Shown here: in pieces, positions 35,150-43,203 of the stretch
Numbering within the stretch: position 1 is the stretch's first letter
Layout of the letters: the number at the start of each line of letters is the position of its first letter
Origin: Actinoplanes teichomyceticus ATCC 31121
GTDB taxonomy: Bacteria; Actinomycetota; Actinomycetes; Mycobacteriales; Micromonosporaceae
Direction: 5' to 3'
NCBI RefSeq assembly: GCF_003711105.1
Contig: NZ_CP023865.1
Location: 6,106,501 to 6,170,500, forward strand
DNA length: 64,000 nucleotides
Program-made: the position numbers and the translations under genes
The notes under the pieces: model-generated
Database searches by the model: none
What the model saw: only the letters and a program-made list of their open reading frames with translations
What the model was told of the DNA's origin: nothing

Positions 35150-35955
35150 GCGGCTCGTCCCCGATCCCCGGCCCGGTTCTCCCCGGCCGGTGCGCCCGGC
35201 ACGCGGCCGGTGAGATGGAAGGTGTGCCCGGCCGGCAGCACGTGGATACGTGCCCCGGCCAGCGCGATCGGCCCGGACGGCGGAACCCGGATGTCGGTGG
35301 CGGCGCCCGCGTCGACGACCGTCACCGCGCCGCTGCCGAGCACCTCGAACCGGTCGCCGTCGGTGAGGATCGCGGTGTCCTCGTCGATGCCCAGGCCGAG
35401 CTCGTGCGGGTACCGGGCGACCGCGCTGAGCAACCGGTTCAGCCGCCCGCGCTGGGCGAAGTGCTGGTCGATCAGCACGCCCGGGAGGAACTCCAGGCCG
35501 GGACCGGTACGCACGCTCGCCGCGGTGACCCCCGGCCCGTCCCCGCCGACGATCATGGTGGCCGACATCATCGCCGCCCCGGCGCTGGTGCCGCCGAGCA
35601 CGATCGCGCCGGCGGCCACCAGCTCCTGCAGCAGCGAGTCGGCGGCCGTGCCGCCCAGCACGGTGGTGATCCGCTCCTGGTCCCCGCCGGTGAAGAACAC
35701 CCCGGTGGCGGCGCGCAGCTCGGCGGCGATGCCGGGCGCGTTCGCGTCGGCGCGGGTGGTCAGGCGCAGCGGGCGGACCGAGCCGGCGCCCAGGGCGGTG
35801 AAGGTGTCGACGTAGAACTCCTCGGCCGTCTCCGGCTCCTCGGTGGCGGTGGCGATGACCAGGATCCGGGCCGCAGCCGCCCCGGCGAGCTCCACGAACC
35901 GGACGAGCAACGCCGGTCCGGCAGCGCCTCCCATGATCAGTAGCCGGGCATCCAC
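35146..35955 (-). CDS. cphB: Cyanophycinase
   Basis: A 269-residue serine peptidase of the S51-like family that cuts cyanophycin to beta-Asp-Arg. The nucleophile is in LGGTSAGAAMM (Ser near residue 123). Other family parts are LLIMGGAAGP, FFTGGDQERI, DQHFAQRGRLNRL and GLGIDEDTAIL. GTG 35955 has GAGGAGG five bases upstream. Cotranscription of degrading and synthesising enzymes is the usual cph arrangement. Confidence 0.94.
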   Translation of the reverse strand: MDARLLIMGGAAGPALLVRFVELAGAAAARILVIATATEEPETAEEFYVDTFTALGAGSVRPLRLTTRADANAPGIAAELRAATGVFFTGGDQERITTVLGGTAADSLLQELVAAGAIVLGGTSAGAAMMSATMIVGGDGPGVTAASVRTGPGLEFLPGVLIDQHFAQRGRLNRLLSAVARYPHELGLGIDEDTAILTDGDRFEVLGSGAVTVVDAGAATDIRVPPSGPIALAGARIHVLPAGHTFHLTGRVPGAPAGENRAGDRGRAA

Positions 35956-35995
35956 CGTGCCTCCTCAGCAGGGCCCGCGCGGGCCACTGTTGAGG

Positions 35996-36033
35996 CTAAT
36001 CGGAACAAAACCGCAACATACGACTAATCGGAA
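35996..36033. repeat. Direct repeat CTAATCGGAA spanning a stop codon
   Basis: CTAATCGGAA at 35996-36005 and 36024-36033, 28 bp apart. The CTA at 36024 is the stop (TAG) of the exporter gene, so its last bases recur just downstream, ahead of cphB. It may also be an operator for cphB. Confidence 0.6.
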
Positions 36034-37634
36034 TGCTCTGCGGGGAGCAGGTGTCGCACCTCGGGCGGACCCTCGGCGAGCGCGATCACCGCCCGTTCGA
36101 TCCGTTCGTCCTCCCCGGTCAGCCGGCTCTCGTGCTGGCGCAGGTGCTCCTCCCAGGTCGGCACCAGGTAGACCTCGACGAACCGGCCCGGCTCGGCGCC
36201 GTCGCGGAACAGCCCCCACCGGGTGGCGCCGGTGCGCTGCCGGGAGCCGCGCAACCGCCGCATGGCGGCCAGGAACCCGCTCACGTCGGCCTCGCGCACC
36301 CGGTAGGTGACGGAGACCAGGATCGGGCCGTCGTCCAGGTGCGGCTGCAGCATGAGATGCGGCTCGGCCCAGAACACCGCCGGGCTGTGGTCCTCGTTCT
36401 CGTGCGTGTGCACCGGCCAGCGGCGTACGGTCAGGGCGCCGGCCGACATCAGGACCGCCGCGACCGCGAAGGCGGGCCGCAGGCCGACCGCCCCGGCGAC
36501 CTGCCCCCAGGCGAACGCGCCGAGCGCCTGCCCGCCGGCGAAGACCAGCTGGTAGACCGCGAGCGAGCGGGCCCGGACCCAGTTGGGCAGGAACAGCTGC
36601 ATCGCCGCGTTCATCCGCGACACCAGCATCATCCACGCCAGCCCCGCGGCGACCAGGGCGGGCGGCACCGCGTACCGGTGCGGGACGAGCGCGATGACCA
36701 GCAGCGCGGCGCCGTAGACGACACCGGTCGCGACGATCGTCCGGTTGGTGCTCAGCACCCGGCGGGCCCGGGGCATCAGCAGCGCCCCGGCGATCGCGCC
36801 GACGCCGAGCGCGGCCAGCAGCAGGCCGTAACCGCCGGCCCCCATCCGCAGCTCCCGGCTGGCCACCAGCGGCAGCAGGCCCCACACCACGCTGCCGGGC
36901 AGCACGAACAGCAGCACCCGGCCGAGAACCCGGCGGATCACCGGCGAGAAGCGCACGTAGCGGCCACCGGCGCGCAGCGCCGCGCCGAAGCGCTCCGGGT
37001 GGCCCGCCGGCCGCCGCGGCGGGCGTCGCCAGCGCAGCAGAGCCACCGCGAAGATCGCGAACGACAGCGCGTTCAGCGCGAAGACCAGGGCCGAACCGAA
37101 GTGCGCGACCAGCAGGCCGGCCAGCGCCGGACCGGCCGAGCGGGCCAGGTTGGTGTTGACCGCGCCGAGCGCGGAGGCCGACGGCAGCTGGTCGTGCGGG
37201 ACGATCTCCGGGATCACCGCCTGCCAGGACGGCAGGGTCAGCGCCTGCCCGCAGCCCAGCAGGAAGGTGAAGACCAGCAGCAGGGCCGGGCCGACGCGCC
37301 CGGCGGCGGTCACCGCGGCCAGGGTCGCGGCGACGGCGAACAGCCCCACCTGTACGCCGAGCAGCAGCCACCGCCGGTCCAGCACGTCGGCGAGCGCGCC
37401 GGCCGGCAGCGCGAACAGCAGCACCGGCAGCGTGGTCGCGGTCTGCACCAGGCTGACCCAGGTCGCGGCGTCCGGCTCGGACACCACCAGCCACTGGGCG
37501 CCGACCGTCTGCATCCACGTGCCGGCGTTGCCGGCCAGGACGGCGATCCACAGAGCGCGGAACACCGGCTCACGCAGCGGCTGCCAGGCGCTGCCCGGCA
37601 CCTCGGTCTTCTGTGCTGTCTGCGCGAGCGCCAC
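36024..37634 (-). CDS. MFS transporter of the EntS-like (MFS_3) family with C-terminal cytosolic domain
   Basis: About 536 residues. Residues 1-400 are a 12-span MFS domain (FRALWIAVLAGNAGTWMQTVGAQWLVV, LPAGALADVLDRRWLLLG, GPALAGLLVAHFGSALVFALNALSF). The last 110 residues (ILVSVTYRVREADVSGFLAAMRRLRGSR...YLVPTWEEHLRQHESRLT) look like a ferredoxin-fold, antibiotic-monooxygenase-like domain, as in long MFS_3 members. GTG 37634 is the chosen start; the frame is open to 37673, and no strong ribosome binding site decides. It follows the HxlR regulator, so export of a small molecule under HxlR control is likely. Confidence 0.83.
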   Translation of the reverse strand: MALAQTAQKTEVPGSAWQPLREPVFRALWIAVLAGNAGTWMQTVGAQWLVVSEPDAATWVSLVQTATTLPVLLFALPAGALADVLDRRWLLLGVQVGLFAVAATLAAVTAAGRVGPALLLVFTFLLGCGQALTLPSWQAVIPEIVPHDQLPSASALGAVNTNLARSAGPALAGLLVAHFGSALVFALNALSFAIFAVALLRWRRPPRRPAGHPERFGAALRAGGRYVRFSPVIRRVLGRVLLFVLPGSVVWGLLPLVASRELRMGAGGYGLLLAALGVGAIAGALLMPRARRVLSTNRTIVATGVVYGAALLVIALVPHRYAVPPALVAAGLAWMMLVSRMNAAMQLFLPNWVRARSLAVYQLVFAGGQALGAFAWGQVAGAVGLRPAFAVAAVLMSAGALTVRRWPVHTHENEDHSPAVFWAEPHLMLQPHLDDGPILVSVTYRVREADVSGFLAAMRRLRGSRQRTGATRWGLFRDGAEPGRFVEVYLVPTWEEHLRQHESRLTGEDERIERAVIALAEGPPEVRHLLPAEHSD

Positions 37635-37644
37635 GCCGAGGAAT

Positions 37645-38286
37645 CTAGAGTTCCGGCCGCCGCCGGCGCGCACCCGGGCCCGGCCGGGGCAGCACGTCGC
37701 GCCGGTCGGTGACCGGGTGCCCGGCCGCGCAGTGCACCTCCACGTGCAGCTCGGCGGCGCAGTCGCGGTGCACGAACCGGATCGGCGGACCCTGCGGGTC
37801 GGCCAGGTACCGGTCGCCCCATCCGGCCAGCGCCACCAGCACCGGGTAGAGCGCGAAGCCCTTCTCGGTCAGCCGGTACTCGTGGCGCACCCGGGCGCCG
37901 GGCTCCCGGTACGGCTCACGGCGCAGCACCCCGTGCCCGACCAGCGCGGCCAGCCGGTTCGCCAGCACCTGCCGCGGAATCCGGGTGCGCACCCGCATGT
38001 CGTCGAAGCGGCGGATGCCGGTGAACACCTCGCGCAGCACGACCATCGTCCACTTCTCGCCGAGGATCGCCATGGCCCGCCCGATGGTGCAGTTGTCCAC
38101 GTCCCAGGCGAGCGCCTCGGGCGCCGCGTCCCGGGCCCCGTGCCGCGCCGCCCCGGCCGCCTCGGGCAGCGCGTCCCGGCCCGCCTCGGGCGCCGTCTCC
38201 CGGGCCGCCGCCGATGACGAGTCCCGGGCCGCCCCCGGTGCCGAGTCCGAACGCGGCGGCGTCGAGGGTGTGACCTGTCCGACCAT
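37645..38286 (-). CDS. HxlR-family transcriptional regulator
   Basis: 213 residues. The HxlR winged helix is at residues about 60-165: CTIGRAMAILGEKWTMVVLREVFTGIRRFDDM, IPRQVLANRLAALVGHGVLRREPYREPGARVRHEYRLTEKG. A 58-residue Ala/Asp-rich N-terminal extension precedes it. Many HxlR proteins respond to electrophiles or quinones; here one conserved-looking Cys sits at the start of the domain (DNCTIG), a common sensing position. It is divergent from the thioesterase gene and precedes the exporter. Confidence 0.88.
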   Translation of the reverse strand: MVGQVTPSTPPRSDSAPGAARDSSSAAARETAPEAGRDALPEAAGAARHGARDAAPEALAWDVDNCTIGRAMAILGEKWTMVVLREVFTGIRRFDDMRVRTRIPRQVLANRLAALVGHGVLRREPYREPGARVRHEYRLTEKGFALYPVLVALAGWGDRYLADPQGPPIRFVHRDCAAELHVEVHCAAGHPVTDRRDVLPRPGPGARRRRPEL

Positions 38287-38341
38287 GCATCGAGGCTAGG
38301 TCTCGTTGACAGACGCAGCAAGCGGGTGCCAGCCTGCATCC

Positions 38342-38863
38342 ATGACGCAGACTCAGGATGCCGCGGTTCCGACCCGGACCCGCACCTTCTCCTGGACCGA
38401 CCCCACCGAGCACGTCAAGCTGCTCGCCCGGCGCAGCGGCCTGGAGATCCTGCAGGCGATGGCGGCCGGCGAGGTCCCGCCCCCGCCGATCTTCCAGTTG
38501 ATCGGCGGCAGCGGCCTGCACGCCCGGGAGGGCAGCGTCACCATCGGGCTCGACCCGCAGGAGTTCCACTACAACCCGATCGGCACCGTGCACGGCGGGA
38601 TCATCTCCACCCTGCTGGACACCGCGGCCGCCTGCTCGGTGCAGACCACCCTGCCGGTCGGCGTCGGCTACACCAGCATGGATCTCAACGTGAAGTTCCT
38701 GCGCCCGGTGACCGTCGACTCCGGCACGCTGACCTGCACCGGCACGGTCCTGCAGCGGGGCCGCCGCACCGCGCTGGCCGAGGCCCGGCTCACCGACGCG
38801 CGCGACCGCCTGGTCGCGCACGCGACCTCCAGCTGCCTCATCTTCGATCTGCCCCGCCCCTGA
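38342..38863 (+). CDS. PaaI-type hotdog thioesterase
   Basis: 173 residues from ATG 38342. It is a single hotdog domain with the PaaI signature NPIGTVHGGIISTLLDTAAACSV, then GVGYTSMDLNVKFLRPVTVDSGTLTCTGTVLQRGRRTALAEARLTD. The family hydrolyses acyl- or aryl-CoA thioesters. The promoter region is shared with the divergent HxlR gene, so it may belong to the same response. Confidence 0.88.
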   Translation: MTQTQDAAVPTRTRTFSWTDPTEHVKLLARRSGLEILQAMAAGEVPPPPIFQLIGGSGLHAREGSVTIGLDPQEFHYNPIGTVHGGIISTLLDTAAACSVQTTLPVGVGYTSMDLNVKFLRPVTVDSGTLTCTGTVLQRGRRTALAEARLTDARDRLVAHATSSCLIFDLPRP

Positions 38864-38891
38864 CCGCCCGGCTGCCGGACCACGGAGCACT

Positions 38892-38911
38892 CTCCCGGCG
38901 CGCGCCGGGAG
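38892..38911. terminator. Palindromic terminator between the thioesterase gene and hisS
   Basis: A 20-bp perfect palindrome with arms CTCCCGGCGC/GCGCCGGGAG sits between the convergent gene ends. Confidence 0.6.
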
Positions 38912-38993
38912 GGTCACCGGCGCGGGAACCCACCGGGCCACCGGCCGCGGCGCCCCGCCGCGCGGGCGGGCGGGACGCCGATCGGCCGGGCCG

Positions 38994-40310
38994 TCACCGG
39001 CCGGTGACCACCGGGTGCAGGTCGGCCGCCGGCGGCGCCCAGGCCGAGGCGTCGGCTTCGACCTGCTCACCCGAACGGATGTCCTTGACCGTGTCCGGCT
39101 CGCCGGGGAACCAGACATACGGGATGCCGCGCCGGTCGGCGAACTGGATCTGCTTGCCGAACTTCGCCGCGGTCGGCGCCACCTCGGTCGGGATGCCCCG
39201 CTTGCGCAGCGCCGCCGCGATCCGGTCGCACTCGGCGCGCCGGTCGTCACTGGGCAGCGCCACCACCACGCAGGTCGGCACCGGGCGGGACACGCTCAGC
39301 GCGTCCTGCCCGAAGAGCAGGCCGAGCATCCGCGAGACGCCGATCGAGATGCCGACGCCCGGGAAGCGGGTGTTGCCGACCGAGGCGAGCGTCTCGTAGC
39401 GGCCGCCGGAGCAGATCGAGCCGAACCGCTCGTAGCCTTCGAGCTGCGTCTCGTACACCGTCCCGGTGTAGTAGTCCAGCCCCCGGGCGATCTTCAGCTC
39501 GGCGCGGACCAGGCCGGGCGCGTGCTCGTTCGCCGTCTCGACGACCTGGAGCAGCTCGCCCAGGCCCTCGTCGAGCAGCGGGTCGGTCACCCCGAGCGCG
39601 CGCACCCGCTCGACGAACGAGCCGTCGGTCGCGGAGATCTCCGCGAGCCGCAGGCAGGCGGCCGCCTGGGCGTCGGTGGCCCCGGCGGTCTCCACCAGCA
39701 GCGCGGCGACCTTGTCCGGCCCGACCTTGTCGAGCTTGTCGATGGTACGCAGCACCTGCGCCGTGTCCTCGAACCCGAGGCCGCGGTAGAAGCCCTCGCA
39801 GACCTTGCGGTTGTTGACCAGGATGACCGCCCGGGGCATCGGCAGCGACCGGAACACGTCACCGATCACCAGCGGCATCTCGGTGTCGAAGTGGAACGGC
39901 AGGGTGTCCCGGTTCACCACGTCGATGTCGGCCTGGAGGAACTCGCGGTAGCGGCCCTCCTGCGGGCGCTCGCCGCGCCACACCTTCTGGATCTGGTACC
40001 GCCGGAACGGGAACTGCAGCCTGCCGTGGTTCTCCACGACGAAACGCGCGAACGGCACGGTCAGGTCGAAGTGCAGACCGAGCTGGTCCTCGCCCTTGGC
40101 CGGGGTGTCGCCGGAGTCCTGCAGCCGGCGCAGCAGGTAGACCTCCTTGGAGGTCTCCCCCTTGGACAGCAGCGTCTCCAGGGGTTCGACGGCGCGGGTC
40201 TCCAGCGGCGCGAAGCCGTACAGCTCGAATGTGGAACGGATCTTGTCCAGCACGTACTGCTCGATCATGCGCTGGGGCGGCAGCCACTCGGGGAAGCCGG
40301 AAATGGGCAC
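38994..40310 (-). CDS. hisS: Histidine--tRNA ligase
   Basis: A 438-residue class II synthetase from GTG 40310, with GGAGA five bases upstream. Motif 2 is FRRYQIQKVWRGERPQEGRYREF, the histidine-specific motif is IARGLDYYTGTVYET, and motif 3 is around FPGVGISIGVSRMLGLL. The C-terminal anticodon-binding domain is TCVVVALPSDDRRAECDRIAAALRKRGIPTE. The next upstream gene (metallo-beta-lactamase hydrolase) ends 8 bp before it, an arrangement common in actinomycetes. Confidence 0.96.
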   Translation of the reverse strand: MPISGFPEWLPPQRMIEQYVLDKIRSTFELYGFAPLETRAVEPLETLLSKGETSKEVYLLRRLQDSGDTPAKGEDQLGLHFDLTVPFARFVVENHGRLQFPFRRYQIQKVWRGERPQEGRYREFLQADIDVVNRDTLPFHFDTEMPLVIGDVFRSLPMPRAVILVNNRKVCEGFYRGLGFEDTAQVLRTIDKLDKVGPDKVAALLVETAGATDAQAAACLRLAEISATDGSFVERVRALGVTDPLLDEGLGELLQVVETANEHAPGLVRAELKIARGLDYYTGTVYETQLEGYERFGSICSGGRYETLASVGNTRFPGVGISIGVSRMLGLLFGQDALSVSRPVPTCVVVALPSDDRRAECDRIAAALRKRGIPTEVAPTAAKFGKQIQFADRRGIPYVWFPGEPDTVKDIRSGEQVEADASAWAPPAADLHPVVTGR

Positions 40311-40318
40311 TGTCTCTC

Positions 40319-41017
40319 CTACAATCCGCGGCCGGGCGCCGCGATCAGTTCCCGCAGGTACGGGTTCGACGCGCGCTCGCGGCCGATGGTGGTGGCCGGT
40401 CCGTGGCCGGGCAGCACGACGGTGTCGTCGGCCAGCGGCAGGATCTTGTCCCGCAGGCTGGCCATCATCGTCGGGGTGCTGCCGCCCGGCAGGTCGGTGC
40501 GTCCGATCGAGCCCGCGAAGAGCACGTCTCCGGAGAGACAGATCTCCTCCGCGTCCCAGGAGGAGGCCGCGCCCGGCAGGCGGAACAGCACCGACCCGCC
40601 GGTATGGCCGGGCGCGTGGTCGACGGTGACCTCCAGGCCGGCCAGCGAGAGCACGGCCCCGTCGGCCAGCTCCGCGACGTCCTCCGGCTCCGAGTACGGC
40701 AGGCGGCCGCCGAACAGCGCGGTCAGATCCGCGCTCAGCCCCTTGGCCGGGTCGGCGAGCATCTCCAGATCGGCCGGGTGCACGTACGCCGTGATCCCGC
40801 GCGCCCCGCACACCGGCGCGACCGAGAACGTGTGGTCCAGGTGGCCGTGGGTCAGCAGCACCGCGGCCGGGGACAGCCGGTGCTGCGCGAGCACCTCGTC
40901 CAGCTGGTCGAGCACGCCGATGCCGGGATCGACGACCAGACACTGCTCGCCCGGGCCGGCGGCCACCACGTAACAGTTGGTGCCGAAGGCCTGCGCCGGA
41001 AAGCTGGCGACGAGCAC
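40319..41017 (-). CDS. Metallo-beta-lactamase-fold hydrolase (glyoxalase II-like)
   Basis: 232 residues from GTG 41017, with GGAGGAA eight bases before it. Zinc ligands are in LLTHGHLDHTFSV (HxHxDH), APGHTGGSV and LPGHGPATT, and the bridging Asp in LSGDVLFAGSIGRTD. The pattern matches hydroxyacylglutathione hydrolase-like enzymes, but actinomycetes lack glutathione, so the natural thioester is unknown. It is co-transcribed with hisS. Confidence 0.92.
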   Translation of the reverse strand: MLVASFPAQAFGTNCYVVAAGPGEQCLVVDPGIGVLDQLDEVLAQHRLSPAAVLLTHGHLDHTFSVAPVCGARGITAYVHPADLEMLADPAKGLSADLTALFGGRLPYSEPEDVAELADGAVLSLAGLEVTVDHAPGHTGGSVLFRLPGAASSWDAEEICLSGDVLFAGSIGRTDLPGGSTPTMMASLRDKILPLADDTVVLPGHGPATTIGRERASNPYLRELIAAPGRGL

Positions 41018-41168
41018 AGCCGGTTCCTCCCCCAGACGAAAAAACAGGTGCGAATCGTAACGAGCCTAGCTGGGCAGCCGCACACGACTTTCTCAGGAGG
41101 TAGCCGTACACTCTTGCGGGCGTGTGGCGTCCCGCACCCTTTGACATGCACAGGGAAGGACAGCGTTA

Positions 41169-42026
41169 GTGGCTCCCAGCAAGGACCGGCAGCGCAAGCT
41201 CGCGCGCGCGAAATACGAACGCCAGATGGCACGCCGGGCGGTGCGGGAGCGGCGTCGCCGCCGGATCCTGGCGGGCGTCGGCACCGGCCTGGCCGTCGTG
41301 CTCGTCGCGGTCGGCGGCGCCTGGATCGGGGGCGCGTTCGACAGCGACCGGGACCCCACCACCGAGGCCGCCGACGTGTGCCTGTGGTCGCCGCTGGACA
41401 AGGCCGACAACCCGGAGCGGACGGATGTGGGCACCCCGCCCGGCAGGGACATCCCGCAGACCGGCACCGAGACCATGACGATCAGCACCAACCAGGGCGC
41501 CCCGATCACGGTGAGCGTGGACGTGGCGAGCTCGCCCTGCGCCGCCGCCAGCTTCACCCACCTCGCCGGCAAGAAGTTCTACGACAACACCGACTGCCAC
41601 GAGATCCTCGACATCGGCGCGGTGCACTGTGGCGACCCGAGCGGCACCAACAACGGGGGCCCGCTCTACACCTTCTACGACGAGAACCCGCCGGCGTTGC
41701 CGGAGCCGTCGCCGAGCGCCGGCGCGAAGCCCGCCGTTCTCTACCCGAAAGGCACCGTGACGCTGTTCGGCAACCCGGCCGGCAACAACGGCAGCCAGTT
41801 CCTCATCTTCTTCAAGGATTACGCGCCGACCACGGACGCGCCGTACTCCATCGTGGGCCGGGTGAGCGGCGGACTCGACACGTTGGCGAAGATCGGCAAG
41901 ATCCCGACGGTGGCCGACGACGCGGGCGACAAGGTCAAGCCCAAGGAGAAGATCACCATCAACACTTTGACCGTCGGCGCGGATGCCGCCGCCACGGCCG
42001 CACCCTCGGCGAGCGCGCAGTCGTGA
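41169..42026 (+). CDS. Membrane-anchored cyclophilin-like protein, degenerate active site
   Basis: 285 residues from GTG 41169. There is a basic cytosolic N-terminus, one TM helix (about 34-53) and an outer cyclophilin domain (about 95-270) with ISTNQGAPITVSVD, HLAGKKFYDNTDCHEI, VHCGDPSGTNNGG and NNGSQFLIFF. In active cyclophilins the FHR segment supplies the catalytic Arg; here it reads CHE. The GSQFF motif is GSQFL. The protein may therefore be a binding chaperone rather than an isomerase. Its stop nearly overlaps a second, better conserved paralogue. Confidence 0.88.
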   Translation: MAPSKDRQRKLARAKYERQMARRAVRERRRRRILAGVGTGLAVVLVAVGGAWIGGAFDSDRDPTTEAADVCLWSPLDKADNPERTDVGTPPGRDIPQTGTETMTISTNQGAPITVSVDVASSPCAAASFTHLAGKKFYDNTDCHEILDIGAVHCGDPSGTNNGGPLYTFYDENPPALPEPSPSAGAKPAVLYPKGTVTLFGNPAGNNGSQFLIFFKDYAPTTDAPYSIVGRVSGGLDTLAKIGKIPTVADDAGDKVKPKEKITINTLTVGADAAATAAPSASAQS

Positions 42027-42055
42027 GTTCGGAAGAGACCAGCAGGAGGAACGAC

Positions 42056-42901
42056 GTGTCGTCGATCAAGGACCGGCAGCGCGCGGCGGCGCGGGCCCGG
42101 CTCGAGAAGGAGATGGCCGAGCGGGCCGCGGCGGCCAAGAGCCGGCGCCGCAAGCAGGCGCTCATCGGGTCGGCCCTGGCCGTGGTGGTGATCGCCGGCG
42201 CGGCCGTGTGGATCGTGAGCGCCCTAAAGAAGGACGACAAGAAGACGACCGCGGGTGGCAGCACCACCCCGGCCGGCATGGTCGCCTGCACCTGGACCCC
42301 GGTCGACAAGGCCACGGCCGAGGCGAGCGGTGGCAAGGTCAAGGACGTCGGCCTTCCGCCGGCCACCGTGCCGAACACCGGCACCAGCGTGCTGACCTTC
42401 GACACCAACCTCGGCCCGATCGCGGCGACCATCGACCTGAGCAAGGCGCCCTGCACCGGCGCCAGCTACAAACACCTCGCGTCGAAGAAGTTCCTCGACA
42501 ACACCAAGTGCCACCGCCTGGTCAACGAGGACAACTTCAAGGTCCTGCAGTGCGGCGACCCGTTCGCCACCGGCAAGGGCTACCGCAAGACCGACGGCAC
42601 CGGCGGCCCGAGCTACACGATGGCCGAGGAGAACCTGCCGACCGACACGCAGAAGCCGTACCCCGCGGGCTCGATCGCGATGGCCAAGACCCAGAGTCCC
42701 AACAGCACCGGCAGCCAGTTCTTCATCTGCTCGGAGGACACCCAGCTTCCGGCGGACTACACGCTGCTCGGCACCATCAACACGGGCCTGGACATCGTGA
42801 AGTCGGTGGTCAAGGCCGGCGACGACGGCGCGTTCGCGTCCTCGGCCGGCGGCGGTCACCCGAAGAAGGAACTCGTCATCAAGACCATGTCGGTCTCCTG
42901 A
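42056..42901 (+). CDS. Membrane-anchored peptidyl-prolyl cis-trans isomerase (cyclophilin type)
   Basis: 281 residues from GTG 42056, which has AGGAGGA five bases upstream; a GTG at 42023 overlaps the previous stop but lacks a binding site. The N-terminus is basic and helical, followed by a TM helix (about 43-65). The outer cyclophilin domain has FDTNLGPIAATIDLSKAP, FLDNTKCHRLVNEDNFKVLQCGDP (catalytic Arg present) and GSQFFICSED. It assists folding of exported proteins at the cell surface. It is a tandem paralogue of the preceding gene. Confidence 0.92.
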   Translation: MSSIKDRQRAAARARLEKEMAERAAAAKSRRRKQALIGSALAVVVIAGAAVWIVSALKKDDKKTTAGGSTTPAGMVACTWTPVDKATAEASGGKVKDVGLPPATVPNTGTSVLTFDTNLGPIAATIDLSKAPCTGASYKHLASKKFLDNTKCHRLVNEDNFKVLQCGDPFATGKGYRKTDGTGGPSYTMAEENLPTDTQKPYPAGSIAMAKTQSPNSTGSQFFICSEDTQLPADYTLLGTINTGLDIVKSVVKAGDDGAFASSAGGGHPKKELVIKTMSVS

Positions 42902-42916
42902 CGCAGGGTCCGCGAG

Positions 42917-42954
42917 AAAGAGCGACTCCGCCGGGGGTCGCTCTTTTTCTTTTC
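42917..42954 (+). terminator. Rho-independent terminator of the cyclophilin pair
   Basis: AAAGAGCGAC (42917-42926) pairs with GTCGCTCTTT (42937-42946), a 10-bp stem and 10-base loop. It is followed by TTCTTTT, the clearest intrinsic terminator in the window. Confidence 0.92.
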
Positions 42955-43203
42955 CGGTACGCCCTCGGAGTCCCGCCCGCAGGCCTCCCGGCCACCCCGC
43001 GTGTCCACGCCCGGTGTCCGCTGAGCGCGCGGACACGGCCCCGCCGATCCCGCCGCGGCCCAGCGACCCGGCGTCACCCCACCTGCGGGCACGGCCCGGC
43101 CGACGCCGGCCGACGTGGCGCCCCGTCAACCCTCGGGCACGGCCCGGCCGGTCCCGCCGCGGGCCGGAGATCGGATCACCCGGCCCGGCGGCCTCGGGGC
43201 GGC
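42955..43203. other. Convergent gap, no gene seen
   Basis: The stretch between the cyclophilin terminator and the relA stop is GC-rich with shadow frames only and no further hairpin I would defend. Confidence 0.5.
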
